Origin: Leifsonia sp. PS1209
GTDB lineage: Bacteria > Actinomycetota > Actinomycetes > Actinomycetales > Microbacteriaceae
Direction of reading: 5' to 3'
NCBI RefSeq assembly: GCF_012317045.1
Contig: NZ_CP051154.1
Span: 3,224,001-3,288,000, forward strand
DNA: 64,000 bases
Part shown: positions 24,746 through 34,019 of the stretch, piece by piece
Position numbering within the stretch: position 1 is the stretch's first letter
Layout of the letters: every line of letters starts with the position of its first letter
Position numbers and translations under genes: made by a program
Notes under the pieces: model-generated
Told to the model about the DNA's origin: nothing
Databases searched by the model: none
Seen by the model: only the letters and a program-made list of their open reading frames with translations

Positions 24746-26059
24746 ATGCCCGGGTTCGACACCCCCCTGACGGTCTCCCGCCGCGGACTGCTCGCCGGCG
24801 CCGGAGGAGTCGCCGTTCTCGCCGCGCTCGCGGCGTGCGCACCGGCCGGTGGAGGCGGAGGTGGTTCGGGAGCGATCAAGTTCTGGAACATGCCGTGGGG
24901 GAACACCCAGTTCACTCCGCTCGACAAGAAGATCACCCTCGGATACAAGCCGAAGAGCGGGCTCCCCTCCGCAAGCTACCAGGCCGTGCAGTGGGCGAAC
25001 TTCACCACCACGTTCGCCTCGGCGGTCGCATCCAACACGGGCCCGGCGGTCAGCAGCGGAAGCGGAACGCAGGCGTTCCAGTTCTCGCAGCAGAACCGGA
25101 TCGCGTACGCGGACCACCTGCTCGAGTCGTGGAAGTCGAACGGCATGTACGACGACTTCCTCCCCGGCCTCCTCGACACGATGAAGACGTCGCGCGGGTA
25201 CGTCGCCCTCCCGTACAACCTCGACATGCGCGCCCTCTGGTACCGCAAGTCGCTGCTCGAGAAGGCCGGCGTCGAGCCGCCCACCGACTGGCAGTCGTAC
25301 CTGGACGTCTGCGAGGCGCTCAAGAAGATCGGCATCTTCGGCTACGGGATCGCGGCCGGCGCACAGGGCAACGGCGCGCAGGGCATCGTCGGGCTGATGA
25401 TCAACAACGGCGGAGGGCTCTTCGACCACGACCAGAAGCCGAACTGCGTGACGCCGCAGAACATCCAGGCGCTCGAGTTCATCGTCGAAATGGTGAAGAA
25501 GGGCTACATGGACCCCGGCAGCGTGAGCTACTCCAGCAGCAACGCGCAGGCGCAGTGGAAGAACGACAAGTTCGCGATGGGGTTCGAGGCGCCGTCCCTC
25601 GCCCAGATCCTCGGCGGGACGGTCCAGGACGACATGAGAGTCGGCGACCCGCTGGTCAGCGCGAACGGCACCAAGGGCGCGCTCTACTTCCCGAACAACA
25701 TCATGATGTACAAGAACACCCCCAGCCAGAAGGGCTCCGAGGCGTTCCTGACCTACTACTACCAGAACATGAAGCAGCTCTGGACGACGAGCACCGGAGC
25801 CGGCCTCCCCGTGCTGCGCTCGATCGCCGAGACCCCGGAGTTCCGCGCGGATGCGAACGCGGCCAAGATGGTCGATGTCTGGCAGCCCGTCTGCAAGACG
25901 TGGGCCGCCCCGGGGAACGACGCGCTCTTCCCCAACGTCGCCCTCGTGGACAGCACCCCGGCCATGTCGACGTTCGCGCAGAGCATCCTCTCGCTCAAGG
26001 TCACTCCGAAGGATGCGCTCAGCACCCTGCAGAAGGCCATCACCGCCGGGATGAAGTGA
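24746..26059 (+). CDS. CUT1 sugar ABC importer, Tat-type substrate-binding lipoprotein
   Basis: 437 residues. The N-terminus has a twin-arginine motif and lipobox (SRRGLLAGAGGVAVLAALAA then C), so it is probably exported folded and lipidated. After a Gly-rich linker comes a family 1 binding fold: AIKFWNMPWGNTQF, LPYNLDMRALWYRKSLLEKAG, IGIFGYGIAAGAQGNG, FAMGFEAPSLAQIL. The ATG at 24746 is chosen over one at 24734 because GGAGA at 24736-24740 is correctly spaced for it. First gene of a plus-strand operon with two permeases and, further on, the SMP-30 lactonase. The likely ligand is a pentose or pentose oligomer, from the pathway genes around it. Confidence 0.9.
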   Translation: MPGFDTPLTVSRRGLLAGAGGVAVLAALAACAPAGGGGGGSGAIKFWNMPWGNTQFTPLDKKITLGYKPKSGLPSASYQAVQWANFTTTFASAVASNTGPAVSSGSGTQAFQFSQQNRIAYADHLLESWKSNGMYDDFLPGLLDTMKTSRGYVALPYNLDMRALWYRKSLLEKAGVEPPTDWQSYLDVCEALKKIGIFGYGIAAGAQGNGAQGIVGLMINNGGGLFDHDQKPNCVTPQNIQALEFIVEMVKKGYMDPGSVSYSSSNAQAQWKNDKFAMGFEAPSLAQILGGTVQDDMRVGDPLVSANGTKGALYFPNNIMMYKNTPSQKGSEAFLTYYYQNMKQLWTTSTGAGLPVLRSIAETPEFRADANAAKMVDVWQPVCKTWAAPGNDALFPNVALVDSTPAMSTFAQSILSLKVTPKDALSTLQKAITAGMK

Positions 26060-26065
26060 GTGGCG

Positions 26066-27028
26066 ATGTCCACCGAAACTCTGCGGCGATCCGTCGACAG
26101 GGCGCGCAGCGGGGTCGGCTCGTCCGGCCGTGGCCGCCCGCCAGGCGCCGGACGTCCCCGCCGCCGCTTCAGCGTCTCCTGGACGCTGCTGCTGTTCGCG
26201 CTCCCCTCGCTCATCCTGCTCGTCCTGCTGAACGCCTATCCCGTGGTCTACGCCGCCCTGCAGTCTCTGCGGAACGGCGACCTCATCGACGCGGGCGAGT
26301 TCGTCGGCCTGGCCAACTACGTCACGGTGCTGCAGTCGCCCGAGTTCTGGCGGGCGGCGCAGTTCACGGTGGTCTTCACGATCGTCGGCGTCTTCGGCAG
26401 CTGGGCGATCGGACTCGCGCTCGCCCTGCTGCTCCGGCCGCGCACCCCGGGCGGCGGCATCTTCAAGGTGCTGCTCCTGCTCCCCTGGGTCGTGCCGATC
26501 GTCGTCTCCGCGATGTCCTGGAACTGGCTCGTCGCGACGCCGCAGAGCCCCCTGCCGATGCTGACCAAAGCGCTCGGTCTCGGCGACACCCTGTTCCTCG
26601 CCGACCCGACGCTCGCGCAGATCACCGTGTGCATCTTCAAGGTGTGGATCAGCTTCCCGTTCATGATGATGATGATGAGCTCGGCGCTCGCGTCGGTGGA
26701 CGCCAACGTCTATGAGGCGTCCCGGGTGGATGGCGCAGGGCCCTGGCAGACGTTCCGCCACATCACGCTGCCGATGATCTCGCGCTCCACCTTCATCAGC
26801 TGGATCCTGATGACCATCTTCTGCGTCAACGACTTCCCCACGGTCTTCCTCCTCACCGGGGGCGGCCCGCTGCAGTCGACGCAGACGCTCGTCGTGCTCG
26901 CGTATTCGACGGTCTTCCAGAACTTCCAGACCGGGCCGGGGGTGGCCATCGCCTTCCTGATGACGCTCGTGCTCGTCGTGATCTCCGTGTTCCTCTACCG
27001 ACGGATTCGAAAGGTCGACATCTCGTGA
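26066..27028 (+). CDS. CUT1 sugar ABC importer, permease (MalF type)
   Basis: About 320 residues. A long basic, Arg/Gly-rich N-terminus leads to the first helix WTLLLFALPSLILLVLLNAY. The EAA loop is SRVDGAGPWQTFRHITLPMI, and TGGGPLQSTQTLVV precedes the last helices as in MalF/UgpA proteins. A GTG at 26060 directly after the previous stop is an alternative start two codons earlier. It overlaps the next permease by 4 bp (GTGA). No ATP-binding gene accompanies it. Confidence 0.9.
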   Translation: MSTETLRRSVDRARSGVGSSGRGRPPGAGRPRRRFSVSWTLLLFALPSLILLVLLNAYPVVYAALQSLRNGDLIDAGEFVGLANYVTVLQSPEFWRAAQFTVVFTIVGVFGSWAIGLALALLLRPRTPGGGIFKVLLLLPWVVPIVVSAMSWNWLVATPQSPLPMLTKALGLGDTLFLADPTLAQITVCIFKVWISFPFMMMMMSSALASVDANVYEASRVDGAGPWQTFRHITLPMISRSTFISWILMTIFCVNDFPTVFLLTGGGPLQSTQTLVVLAYSTVFQNFQTGPGVAIAFLMTLVLVVISVFLYRRIRKVDIS

Positions 27029-27855
27029 GCACCACCACCGCCGAGACGACAGGAGGGCGCATCCAGTGGCTGCGGTTCTCCGCCCTGCTCCTGATCGCCG
27101 CTCTCGTGCTCGTTCCGCTCGCCGCCGTGATCTTCCTCTCCCTGCAGCCGGCCTTCGGCAGCAGCACGCAGGGACTCACCCTCGACAACTACGCGACGGT
27201 GTTCTCGGAAACCGGGGTCGCCGCCTGGCTGGGCAACAGCGTCCTGGTCGCTCTCATCACCGTCGTCGTCGCGATCGTGGTCGCCGCCCCTGCCGGATAC
27301 GTCCTGTCTCGCGGACGCGGGCGCCTGGTCTCCGGATACTCGCTCGGCCTGTTCGTGATCCAGTCGCTGCCGGTGATCACCTCGATCATCCCGCTGTTCA
27401 TCCTGTTCGCGAACCTGGGGCTGGTGGACAGCCTCGGCGGCATCATCATCCTGTACGTGGGCGGCACCCTGGCGGTGGCGACCTGGATGATGGCGGCGTA
27501 CTTCGACTCCATCCCGATGGCGCTCGAGGAGGCGGCCTGGATGGACGGCTGTTCGGTTTTCACCGGGTTCCTCCGGATCGTCCTCCGCAACTCGCTCCCC
27601 GGCATCCTGTCGACGGCGATCTTCTCGTTCCTGCTCTCCTGGAACGACTACCTCGTCGCGGTGATCTTCCTCCGCTCCGAACAGAACTACACACTGCCGA
27701 TCGGCCTGCAGACCTTCTTCCAGCAGAACGCGACGGACTGGGGGCCGGTGATGACGGTGGCGGTCGTGATGATGGTGCCGCCCATCCTGATCTTCGCCTT
27801 CCTGAACCGCTACTTCAGCGTCGGAGGCATCGGCGGGTCGCTGGCGGGTCGCTGA
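27025..27855 (+). CDS. CUT1 sugar ABC importer, permease (MalG type)
   Basis: 276 residues with six helices expected. The first is LRFSALLLIAALVLVPLAAV, and the EAA loop reads AAWMDGCSVFTGFLRIVLRNS. The GTG start overlaps the stop of the upstream permease, showing translational coupling. Only 10 bp after its stop, dehydrogenase-tail sequence begins (see 27866), so the operon end has been rearranged. It is a partner of the permease at 26066 and the binding lipoprotein at 24746, and needs a shared ATPase. Confidence 0.9.
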   Translation: MSTTTAETTGGRIQWLRFSALLLIAALVLVPLAAVIFLSLQPAFGSSTQGLTLDNYATVFSETGVAAWLGNSVLVALITVVVAIVVAAPAGYVLSRGRGRLVSGYSLGLFVIQSLPVITSIIPLFILFANLGLVDSLGGIIILYVGGTLAVATWMMAAYFDSIPMALEEAAWMDGCSVFTGFLRIVLRNSLPGILSTAIFSFLLSWNDYLVAVIFLRSEQNYTLPIGLQTFFQQNATDWGPVMTVAVVMMVPPILIFAFLNRYFSVGGIGGSLAGR

Positions 27856-27865
27856 GCCCCACTCC

Positions 27866-27958
27866 GCCGATGTCGCCAGACTGATGCTGTGGCCGGCGGC
27901 CGACGACTCCCGGCCGGCCACCGCGCAGACGTGGGTCATGGATGGAGGCTGGCAGTGA
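27866..27958 (+). pseudogene. C-terminal remnant of a short-chain dehydrogenase (SDR)
   Basis: An open stretch without a start encodes ADVARLMLWPAADDSR followed by TAQTWVMDGGWQ and TGA (27956-27958). This is the usual end of an SDR sugar or alcohol dehydrogenase (family pattern DVA..VLFLASDDSR..TAQ...DGGW). Everything upstream of about the last 30 residues is missing and the permease stop is 10 bp away, so the rest of the gene appears to have been deleted. The stub still overlaps the lactonase GTG by 4 bp (GTGA), which suggests the intact gene was co-translated with it. Confidence 0.75.
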
Positions 27959-28818
27959 AGGCTGAACAGGTCACGGCACCGGTCACCTGGCACGGGGAAG
28001 GGCCGTCGTGGGACCGGGTGGGGCAGCGCCTGCTCGTGGTCGACATGCTCGCCGGCGCCGTCGTCGACCTGGCGTCGTTCGACCGCCCGCGGCGCTACGA
28101 CGTCGGCAGCCCTGTCGCCGCGGTGATCCGGCGCAGGGCCTCCGGCGGTTTAATCGTGGCGACAGAGCACGGCTTCTCGCTGTTCGATGAGGAGTTCTCC
28201 CTCGACCGGCGCCTGCCCGACGTGCTGACCGACCCCGGCATCCGGCTCAACGAGGGAGGCTGCGATCCGTTCGGCCGGTTCTTCTGCGGCTCGATGGCCT
28301 ACGACGCGACTCCCGGAGCCGCCGCCATCTACCGGCTCGAACCGGACGGAAAGACGTCCGTCGCCCTGACCGGTGCCACCATCTCGAACGGCCTGCAGTG
28401 GAGCGCAGACGGGTCGCTCGCTTACTACGTCGACACGGACACCAGGCGGGTGGATGTGTTCGACTACGACGGCGCCGACGGCTCGTTCCACGATCGCCGC
28501 CCGCTCGTGACGATCGGCGACGACGTCGCGGGCTCGCCGGACGGCATGACCATCGACGCGGACGGCGGACTCTGGGTGGCCTTCTGGGGAGGAGGCGCCG
28601 TGCGACGCTACGACCAGACGGGAGCTCTGACGGCGGTGCTCGACGTGCCAGGCGTCACGAACACCAGCGCCGCCGCCTTCGGTGGGCACGACCTGGACAC
28701 CCTCTACATCACGTCGTCCAGGCAGCACCTTCCGGACGACGCCGAGCCGCAGGCGGGGGCCGTGTTCGCCGCGCAGCCGGGGGTGCGCGGCGTCGCACTC
28801 CCCGACTACGCCGGCTGA
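27955..28818 (+). CDS. SMP-30/gluconolactonase-family sugar lactonase
   Basis: 287 residues in a six-bladed propeller fold that hydrolyses sugar-1,4/1,5-lactones to aldonic acids with a divalent metal. Expected ligands are present: Glu in WHGEGPSWD near the start, Asn in ATISNGLQWSADG and Asp in SPDGMTIDADGGLWVAFWGGG. RLNEGGCDPFGRFFCGSM is also typical. The GTG at 27955 is supported by GGAGG (27944-27948) 6 bp upstream, inside the SDR remnant. In the context of the pentonate dehydratase operon facing it, it probably opens L-arabino- or D-xylonolactone. It converges on the aldehyde dehydrogenase gene with a 1-bp gap. Confidence 0.88.
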   Translation: MKAEQVTAPVTWHGEGPSWDRVGQRLLVVDMLAGAVVDLASFDRPRRYDVGSPVAAVIRRRASGGLIVATEHGFSLFDEEFSLDRRLPDVLTDPGIRLNEGGCDPFGRFFCGSMAYDATPGAAAIYRLEPDGKTSVALTGATISNGLQWSADGSLAYYVDTDTRRVDVFDYDGADGSFHDRRPLVTIGDDVAGSPDGMTIDADGGLWVAFWGGGAVRRYDQTGALTAVLDVPGVTNTSAAAFGGHDLDTLYITSSRQHLPDDAEPQAGAVFAAQPGVRGVALPDYAG

Positions 28819-28819
28819 A

Positions 28820-30277
28820 TCAGGGCAGCTGGATCGTGCCGTCCACCAGGCGCGGGATGCCCAGCGGGTTCGCCTCCTTCAGGGCGGGCGGCAGCGCAGC
28901 ATCCGGAGTGTCCTGGTAGGCGACCGGCCGCAGGAACCGCCCGATGGATGCGGTGCCCACCGAAGTGAAGTGCGGCGCCGTCGTCGCCGGGTACGGCCCG
29001 CCGTGCTGCTGCGCGTACGTCACGGACACGCCGGTCGGCCAGCCGTTCCAGAGCACGCGGCCCGCCTTCGCGGCGAGCAGCTCGATCAGGTCGCCGACGC
29101 TGTCGTCGTCCTCGCCGTGCACCGTCGCGGTGAGCTGGCCGTTCAGGCTGCGCGCGGCGGCGAGCAGCTCGTCGTCCGAGCCGTAGCGGACGAGCAGGGC
29201 GGCAGGCCCGAAGTGCTCCTCCAGCAGCTCCTCCGGATGCGCGAGGAAGGTCGCGACGTCTGTGCCGTACACCGTCGGCGTCGGCTGGTCTCCGCGCTCG
29301 GCCGACCCGGCGAGGAGGTCGACGCCGTCGCGACCGGCGAGCGGGTCGAGGCTGCCGTAGAAGCCGTCGCGGATCGTGTCGGAGAGCATCGGGCCTCCGT
29401 TGCTCGCGCGCACCGCATCCACCACCAGTTGCTGGAGCGCAGACGACTCCGGCACGAACAGGACGCCCGGCTTCGTGCAGAACTGGCCGACGCCGAGCGT
29501 CATCGACGCCGCGAAGCCGTCGGCGATCCGCTCCGGCCGGGCCGCAGCGGCCGCCCGCGTCACGAAGACAGGGTTGACGCTGCCGAGCTCGCCGTAGAAC
29601 GGGATCGGCTCCGGCCGGGATGCTGCCAGGTCGAACAGCGCGCGCCCGCCGGAGAGCGACCCGGTGAAGGTCGCGACGGCGAGCCGCGGGTCGAGCACGA
29701 GCGTGCGCCCCTCCTCCCTGCCCTCGACGATCGCGAACGTTCCGCCGGGTGCCCCCGCCTCGTCCAGCGCAGCCAGAATGTGCCCCGCGACCGCCCGGCT
29801 GAGCTCCGGATGCGCGGGGTGCGCCTTCAGGACCACCGGCGCTCCCGCCGCGATGGCCGCCGCGGTGTCTCCACCGGCAACGGAGAAGGCGAATGGGAAG
29901 TTGCTCGCCGCGTAGACGGCAGCCGGCCCGATCGGGCGGAGCACCCTGCGCAGGTCGGGGCGGGCGCCCATCGGCCAGTCCGGATCGGCGTGGTCGATGG
30001 TCGCGTCGAGGTAGCGGCCGTCCTCGACCGTCTGCGCGAACAGGCGCAGCTGGAAGGTGGTGCGCACCAGTTCGCCGGTGAGGCGCTGGGTGGTGAGGTG
30101 GCTCTCGCGCCCGGCGAGGTCGACCAGGGCGTCCGCGTCGGCATCCAGCCGGTCGGCGATGGCGCGCAGCCAGGCGGACCGCGCGGCGGGCGCCGAGAGG
30201 GCCAGCTGCGGGGCGGCGGCTGCCGCGTCCGTCATGGCGGTCTCGACGTCCACGGTGATCGTGTCCGATGCTGTCAT
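28820..30277 (-). CDS. Alpha-ketoglutarate semialdehyde (2,5-dioxovalerate) dehydrogenase
   Basis: 485 residues, aldehyde dehydrogenase superfamily of the KGSADH group. The NAD(P) site is [15 protein letters not shown] and K151 in [12 protein letters not shown]230 lies in [11 protein letters not shown] and the catalytic C267 in GQFCTKPG. It oxidises 2-oxoglutarate semialdehyde to 2-oxoglutarate, the last step of the oxidative pentose route. The third gene of the operon dehydratase - FAH enzyme - ALDH, it overlaps the FAH gene by 4 bp. A paralogue of the same group lies at 47615, in a different regulon. The substrate is inferred from family and operon. Confidence 0.9.
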   Translation of the reverse strand: MTASDTITVDVETAMTDAAAAAPQLALSAPAARSAWLRAIADRLDADADALVDLAGRESHLTTQRLTGELVRTTFQLRLFAQTVEDGRYLDATIDHADPDWPMGARPDLRRVLRPIGPAAVYAASNFPFAFSVAGGDTAAAIAAGAPVVLKAHPAHPELSRAVAGHILAALDEAGAPGGTFAIVEGREEGRTLVLDPRLAVATFTGSLSGGRALFDLAASRPEPIPFYGELGSVNPVFVTRAAAAARPERIADGFAASMTLGVGQFCTKPGVLFVPESSALQQLVVDAVRASNGGPMLSDTIRDGFYGSLDPLAGRDGVDLLAGSAERGDQPTPTVYGTDVATFLAHPEELLEEHFGPAALLVRYGSDDELLAAARSLNGQLTATVHGEDDDSVGDLIELLAAKAGRVLWNGWPTGVSVTYAQQHGGPYPATTAPHFTSVGTASIGRFLRPVAYQDTPDAALPPALKEANPLGIPRLVDGTIQLP

Positions 30278-31158
30278 CGCGTTCCCTCCTTCTGGGTGCC
30301 GACGAGCGACACCCCGTTGACCAGGCGCCCGACCCCGGTGATGTCGACGGCGACCTCGTCGCCGGGCAGCAGCGTGAAGTCCGCATCCGGCACCACGCCG
30401 GTGCCGGTCAGCAGGATCACACCGTCGGGGAAGTCCAGCCCCCGGAACAGCCAGTCGGCGAGGTCGTCGAGCGTGCGCGCCATCTGATCGGTCGACGCAG
30501 AGCCGCTGAAGACCGTCTCGCCGCCCCGGCTGATCTCGAGACCGATCGCGAACGGCGCCGCCACCTCCCAGGCCGGGACGATCTCCGGACCCAGCCCGCA
30601 GGCGGCGGTGTACACCTTGGCCTGCGGAAGGTAGAGCAGGTTCTCCCCCTCGATCGACCGGCTCGACGCGTCGTCACCCGGCACGTAGCCGAACAGCCCG
30701 CCGTGGGCGTCGAGCACGAGGCCGAGCTCCGGCTCCGGCACGTTCCAGGGCGAATCCGCGCGGACGCCGACGTTCCCTCCCGTCCCGATCACCCGCGCGC
30801 CCGTCGCCTTGAAGAACAGTTCGGGGCGCTCGGCGGCGTAGACCTTGTCGTACGGTGTCCCGTCGCTCGCCTCCTCGATGCGGCCGTCCCGGCTGCGCAG
30901 GTAGGTCACACCGGCGGCCCAGACCTCCTGCTGCGGATCGACAGGCGCGAGCACCCTGGTGGGCACGATGCCGCCACCGGATGCGCGCTCGACGGCGCTG
31001 CGCGCATCCGGAGCAGGCAGCCGGAGCAGCTCGGTCAGGGTGAGGCCGAGCGGCGAGTACTCGTCACCGTGGCGGACCGCCCAGACGATCTCGCTGCCGG
31101 CCTCCACCCTGGCGATGGCCGTGTGCGCCCGGGCTGTGGCGGTGTTCTCGGTGCTCAA
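30274..31158 (-). CDS. FAH-family 2-keto-3-deoxypentonate dehydratase (probable)
   Basis: 294 residues. Fumarylacetoacetate-hydrolase superfamily features are [27 protein letters not shown] with paired Glu metal ligands, and [20 protein letters not shown]. In Weimberg-type pathways FAH-fold enzymes (XylX, KdaD) dehydrate 2-keto-3-deoxypentonate to 2-oxoglutarate semialdehyde, and the flanking dehydratase and semialdehyde dehydrogenase fit exactly that step. The start is TTG at 31158: it follows GGGAG by 5 bp and overlaps the dehydratase stop (TTGA). An ATG is not available near the conserved N-terminus. Other FAH activities cannot be excluded by sequence alone. Confidence 0.82.
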   Translation of the reverse strand: MSTENTATARAHTAIARVEAGSEIVWAVRHGDEYSPLGLTLTELLRLPAPDARSAVERASGGGIVPTRVLAPVDPQQEVWAAGVTYLRSRDGRIEEASDGTPYDKVYAAERPELFFKATGARVIGTGGNVGVRADSPWNVPEPELGLVLDAHGGLFGYVPGDDASSRSIEGENLLYLPQAKVYTAACGLGPEIVPAWEVAAPFAIGLEISRGGETVFSGSASTDQMARTLDDLADWLFRGLDFPDGVILLTGTGVVPDADFTLLPGDEVAVDITGVGRLVNGVSLVGTQKEGTR

Positions 31159-32864
31159 TGGGACTCCCTCGTGACCACCGAGCCACTCGACCCGACGAGG
31201 AAGTCGAGGTCGGCGCCGGTGTCTGCTCCTTGGACGTGTTCGATGTACAGCTTCTGCCAGCCGCGGTCTGCCCTCGCGAAACCGTCGACCTCGCGCTGGG
31301 CGGCGGTTCTGCCCGCCAGCTCCGCCTCGTCGACCAGGAGTTCGAGGCGGCGGTTCGGCACGTCGAGCGAGATCAGGTCGCCGTCCTGCACGAGCGAGAG
31401 CGGTCCGCCGGCGGCCGCCTCGGGGGCGACGTGCAGCACGACGGTGCCGTATGCCGTTCCGGACATACGTCCGTCGCTGATCCTGACCATGTCGCGCACG
31501 CCCTGCTTCAGCAGCTTCTGCGGGATGGGCATGTTGCCCACCTCCGGCATGCCGGGGTAGCCCTTCGGCCCGCAGCCGCGGAGGACGAGCACGGAGTCCG
31601 CATCGACGTCGAGGTCCGGGTCGTCGAGGCGCGCGTGGGCGTCCTCGATGGAGTCGAAGACGACGGCCTTCCCGGTGTGCACCAGCAGCTCGGGGGTCGC
31701 GGCGGCCGGCTTGATGATCGCGCCGCGTGGGGCGAGATTGCCGTGCAGGACAGCGATGCCCGCGTCGTCCTGCAGCGGGTCGTCGCGGAGCGTGATCACG
31801 CCGCTGTCCCACACCTGGTTGCCGCCGAGGTAGTCGGTGAGCGGACGCCCGGTGACGGTCTGCGCCGCGGGGTCCAGCAGGTCGGTGAGCTGGTCGAGCA
31901 CGGCGAGGAAGCCTCCGGCGCGGAACAGGTCCTCCATCAGGTATGCGCCCGCCGGCTGCAGGTTGACGAGCAGTGGCACCTGGCCGCCGATCCTGTCGAA
32001 GTCCTCCAGGGTGAGATCGATGCCCAGCCGCCCGGCGATCGCCAGCAGGTGCACGACGGCGTTGGTGGATCCCCCGATCCCGGCGAGCGCGACGATCGCG
32101 TTGTGGAAGGACTCCTTCGTGATGACCTGCGAGATGCGGCGGTCCTCCAGCGCGAGCTCCACCGCGAGCCTGCCGGACGCGTGAGCGGCTTCGAGCAGGC
32201 GGCTGTCCGCGGCCGGAGTGCCCGCGACGCCGGGGATGGTCATGCCGAGCGCCTCGGCCATCAGCCCCATCGTGGATGCGGTGCCCATCGTGTTGCAGTG
32301 CCCCTTGCTGCGGATCATCTTCTTGTCCGTCGCCTCGAACTCCGCCTCGCTGAGGGTGCCGGCCCTGACCTCCTCTGAGAGCTGCCAGACACCGGTGCCG
32401 CACCCCATCCGCTCCCCGCGGAAGTAGCCGTTCAGCATCGGGCCACCCGGCAGCACGACGGCGGGGATGTCCACCGACGCCGCTCCCATCAGCAGAGCGG
32501 GGATCGTCTTGTCGCAGCCGCCGAGCAGCACGGCGGCGTCGATCGGGTTGGCGCGCAGCATCTCCTCGGTGGCCATCGCGGCCAGGTTGCGCCAGAGCAT
32601 CGCCGTCGGCTTGACCAGCGTCTCCCCCAGTGACACCATCGGCACGTTGACCGGGACGCCGCCCGCCTCCCACACTCCCTGCTTGACGTATTCGGCCACC
32701 TCGTTGAGGTGCATGTTGCACGGCGTCAGGTCGCTCGCCGTGTTCGCGATGGCGATCTGCGGCCTCCCGTCGAACGCGTGATCCGGCACGCCTCTGCGCA
32801 TCCACGCCCGGTGGATGTACGGGTCGCGGCCGTCGCCGCCGTACCAGCCCTGTGATCGGACCAT
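31155..32864 (-). CDS. IlvD/Edd-family pentonate dehydratase
   Basis: 569 residues, the sugar-acid branch of the IlvD/Edd family (L-arabonate / D-xylonate dehydratase type). The [2Fe-2S] cysteines are C49 ([12 protein letters not shown]), C117 ([11 protein letters not shown], with the metal-binding Lys beside it) and C190 ([11 protein letters not shown]). The C-terminal ending [20 protein letters not shown] binds the substrate. It removes water from the aldonate to give the 2-keto-3-deoxy acid. GGAG lies 9 bp before the ATG. First gene of the operon; two LacI-B-like operators lie 45-137 bp upstream. Whether arabonate, xylonate or another aldonate is preferred cannot be read from the sequence. 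Confidence 0.9.
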   Translation of the reverse strand: MVRSQGWYGGDGRDPYIHRAWMRRGVPDHAFDGRPQIAIANTASDLTPCNMHLNEVAEYVKQGVWEAGGVPVNVPMVSLGETLVKPTAMLWRNLAAMATEEMLRANPIDAAVLLGGCDKTIPALLMGAASVDIPAVVLPGGPMLNGYFRGERMGCGTGVWQLSEEVRAGTLSEAEFEATDKKMIRSKGHCNTMGTASTMGLMAEALGMTIPGVAGTPAADSRLLEAAHASGRLAVELALEDRRISQVITKESFHNAIVALAGIGGSTNAVVHLLAIAGRLGIDLTLEDFDRIGGQVPLLVNLQPAGAYLMEDLFRAGGFLAVLDQLTDLLDPAAQTVTGRPLTDYLGGNQVWDSGVITLRDDPLQDDAGIAVLHGNLAPRGAIIKPAAATPELLVHTGKAVVFDSIEDAHARLDDPDLDVDADSVLVLRGCGPKGYPGMPEVGNMPIPQKLLKQGVRDMVRISDGRMSGTAYGTVVLHVAPEAAAGGPLSLVQDGDLISLDVPNRRLELLVDEAELAGRTAAQREVDGFARADRGWQKLYIEHVQGADTGADLDFLVGSSGSVVTRESH

Positions 32865-32909
32865 CGAGTGAATCTCCTTCGATTGATGTGCCCTACGGCG
32901 TGCCGATTA

Positions 32910-33000
32910 CGAAAGTTTTCCACGTTCGGCCATCCGCCGACGCAGGAGCCGAGGGCCCCTGATCCCGTCCGCTCTGACCTCGTTTTCGCGAAAACTTTCG
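32910..33000. promoter_or_regulatory. Pair of LacI-B-type operators upstream of the dehydratase operon
   Basis: CGAAAGTTTTCC at 32910-32921 and, in opposite orientation, CGAAAACTTTCG at 32989-33000 (CGAAA/TTTCG arms, 2-bp centre) lie 79 bp apart. The second adjoins GTTTTCGCGAAAAC, a perfect 14-bp palindrome at 32982-32995. The same core occurs upstream of lacI-B (24569-24580). The spacing allows looping. I see nothing else in the 230-bp gap. Confidence 0.6.
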
Positions 33001-33094
33001 TTAAATCTACGACTTGTTTCGTCGCGCTCTCAGGCTAGGGATGCGGTCTGAAGGTGTCAAGCGCGCCGACGCAGAGCGCGGCTATCCTGTGCCG

Positions 33095-33385
33095 ATGACC
33101 CTTGAACTGTGCGTCCTGCTCTGGGCATCCGACGGCAACGACGACGCCCTCTCCCGCTACGAGGACACCGTCCTCGCACTCGTGCCGGAGCACGGAGGCC
33201 GGGTGGTCAGCCGGGTGCGCCGCATCGGCGACGGCGACGCCCCGCTCGAGGTGCAGGTCATCCAGCTGCCGGACGACGCAGCGCTGCAGGCGTACCTGAC
33301 CGATCCGAGACGGGTGGCGCTGGCCCACGTGCACCGCGAGGCCGTGGCCCGCACCGAGCTGATCCGGGTGGAGACACTGGTCTAG
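33095..33385 (+). CDS. Small DUF1330-like protein
   Basis: 96 residues with the beta-alpha-beta-beta pattern of ferredoxin-like dimeric proteins: LELCVLLWASDGNDDALSRY, VLALVPEHGGRVVSRVRRI, EVQVIQLPDDAALQAYLTD and RTELIRVETLV. This resembles DUF1330 and related small monooxygenase-fold proteins, but key residues cannot be checked. The ATG at 33095 begins the first strand; a GTG six bases earlier is possible. It is divergent from the dehydratase operon and stands 76 bp before the MarR gene. It may be unrelated to pentose metabolism. Confidence 0.65.
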   Translation: MTLELCVLLWASDGNDDALSRYEDTVLALVPEHGGRVVSRVRRIGDGDAPLEVQVIQLPDDAALQAYLTDPRRVALAHVHREAVARTELIRVETLV

Positions 33386-33422
33386 GCCGTTGCCTCCCGG
33401 GCCCGCCAACGGGAAAGAGGGA

Positions 33423-33441
33423 TATACTGTCCTCAAGACAG
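33423..33441 (+). promoter_or_regulatory. MarR promoter/operator candidate
   Basis: A -10-like TATACT (33423-33428) overlaps an inverted repeat CTGTC-CTCAA-GACAG (33427-33441), 20 bp before the MarR start. This is the normal position for a MarR autoregulatory site. No clear -35 was seen. Confidence 0.5.
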
Positions 33442-33461
33442 CATTTCGAGAGGCGGCGGCA

Positions 33462-34019
33462 ATGGCAGTGGATGAGGTTCCCGGCACGGCCCCCGGCCTG
33501 CCCTATCGCTCCGGCCAGCTCGCCGCGCTGCTCGAAGTCTTCGCGCTCTGGTCGTCCGGCGCGTTCATCCGGGGTCTCGCCGGCCGGGTCGGCGTCGAGC
33601 TGGACACCACGGCGATCGTCGCCATCACCCTGCTGGCCAGGGACGGCGAGCAGCGCGCATCCACCCTCGCCTCCCGACTGCACGTCGGAGCATCGGCGAT
33701 CTCGAAGCTGAGCGCCAGGCTCGGCGCGCACGGCCTCGTCGAGAAGCGCGACGATCCGGAGGACTCCCGCGCGACACTGCTCCGGCTGACGGAGGACGGC
33801 ACCGCTGCGGCGAACGCCCTGGTCGACGCGGGCGACGCCATGATGGCCGACCTCCTTCAGACCTGGCCGGACCGCGACCGCGACGACTTCCGCCGCCTCC
33901 TGCAGCGCTTCAGAGACGAGGCCGTCGCATACGCTGCGGGCGTCTCCGACCCCGCAGCCACCACAGCACGACCGCCTCAGACCGACACACCCGCATCACC
34001 CGAGAAAGAAGAGAAATGA
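33462..34019 (+). CDS. MarR-family transcriptional regulator
   Basis: 185 residues. The winged helix is recognisable: TTAIVAITLLARDGEQRAST then LASRLHVGASAISKLSARLG (recognition helix), LVEKRDDPEDSRATLLRLTEDG (wing with the DxR motif). The C-terminus is a Thr/Pro-rich tail ending in EKEEK. The ATG at 33462 is preceded by GAGAGG. It overlaps the SDR gene by 4 bp (ATGA), so the pair is one operon, probably repressed by its own product through CTGTC...GACAG upstream. Confidence 0.9.
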   Translation: MAVDEVPGTAPGLPYRSGQLAALLEVFALWSSGAFIRGLAGRVGVELDTTAIVAITLLARDGEQRASTLASRLHVGASAISKLSARLGAHGLVEKRDDPEDSRATLLRLTEDGTAAANALVDAGDAMMADLLQTWPDRDRDDFRRLLQRFRDEAVAYAAGVSDPAATTARPPQTDTPASPEKEEK

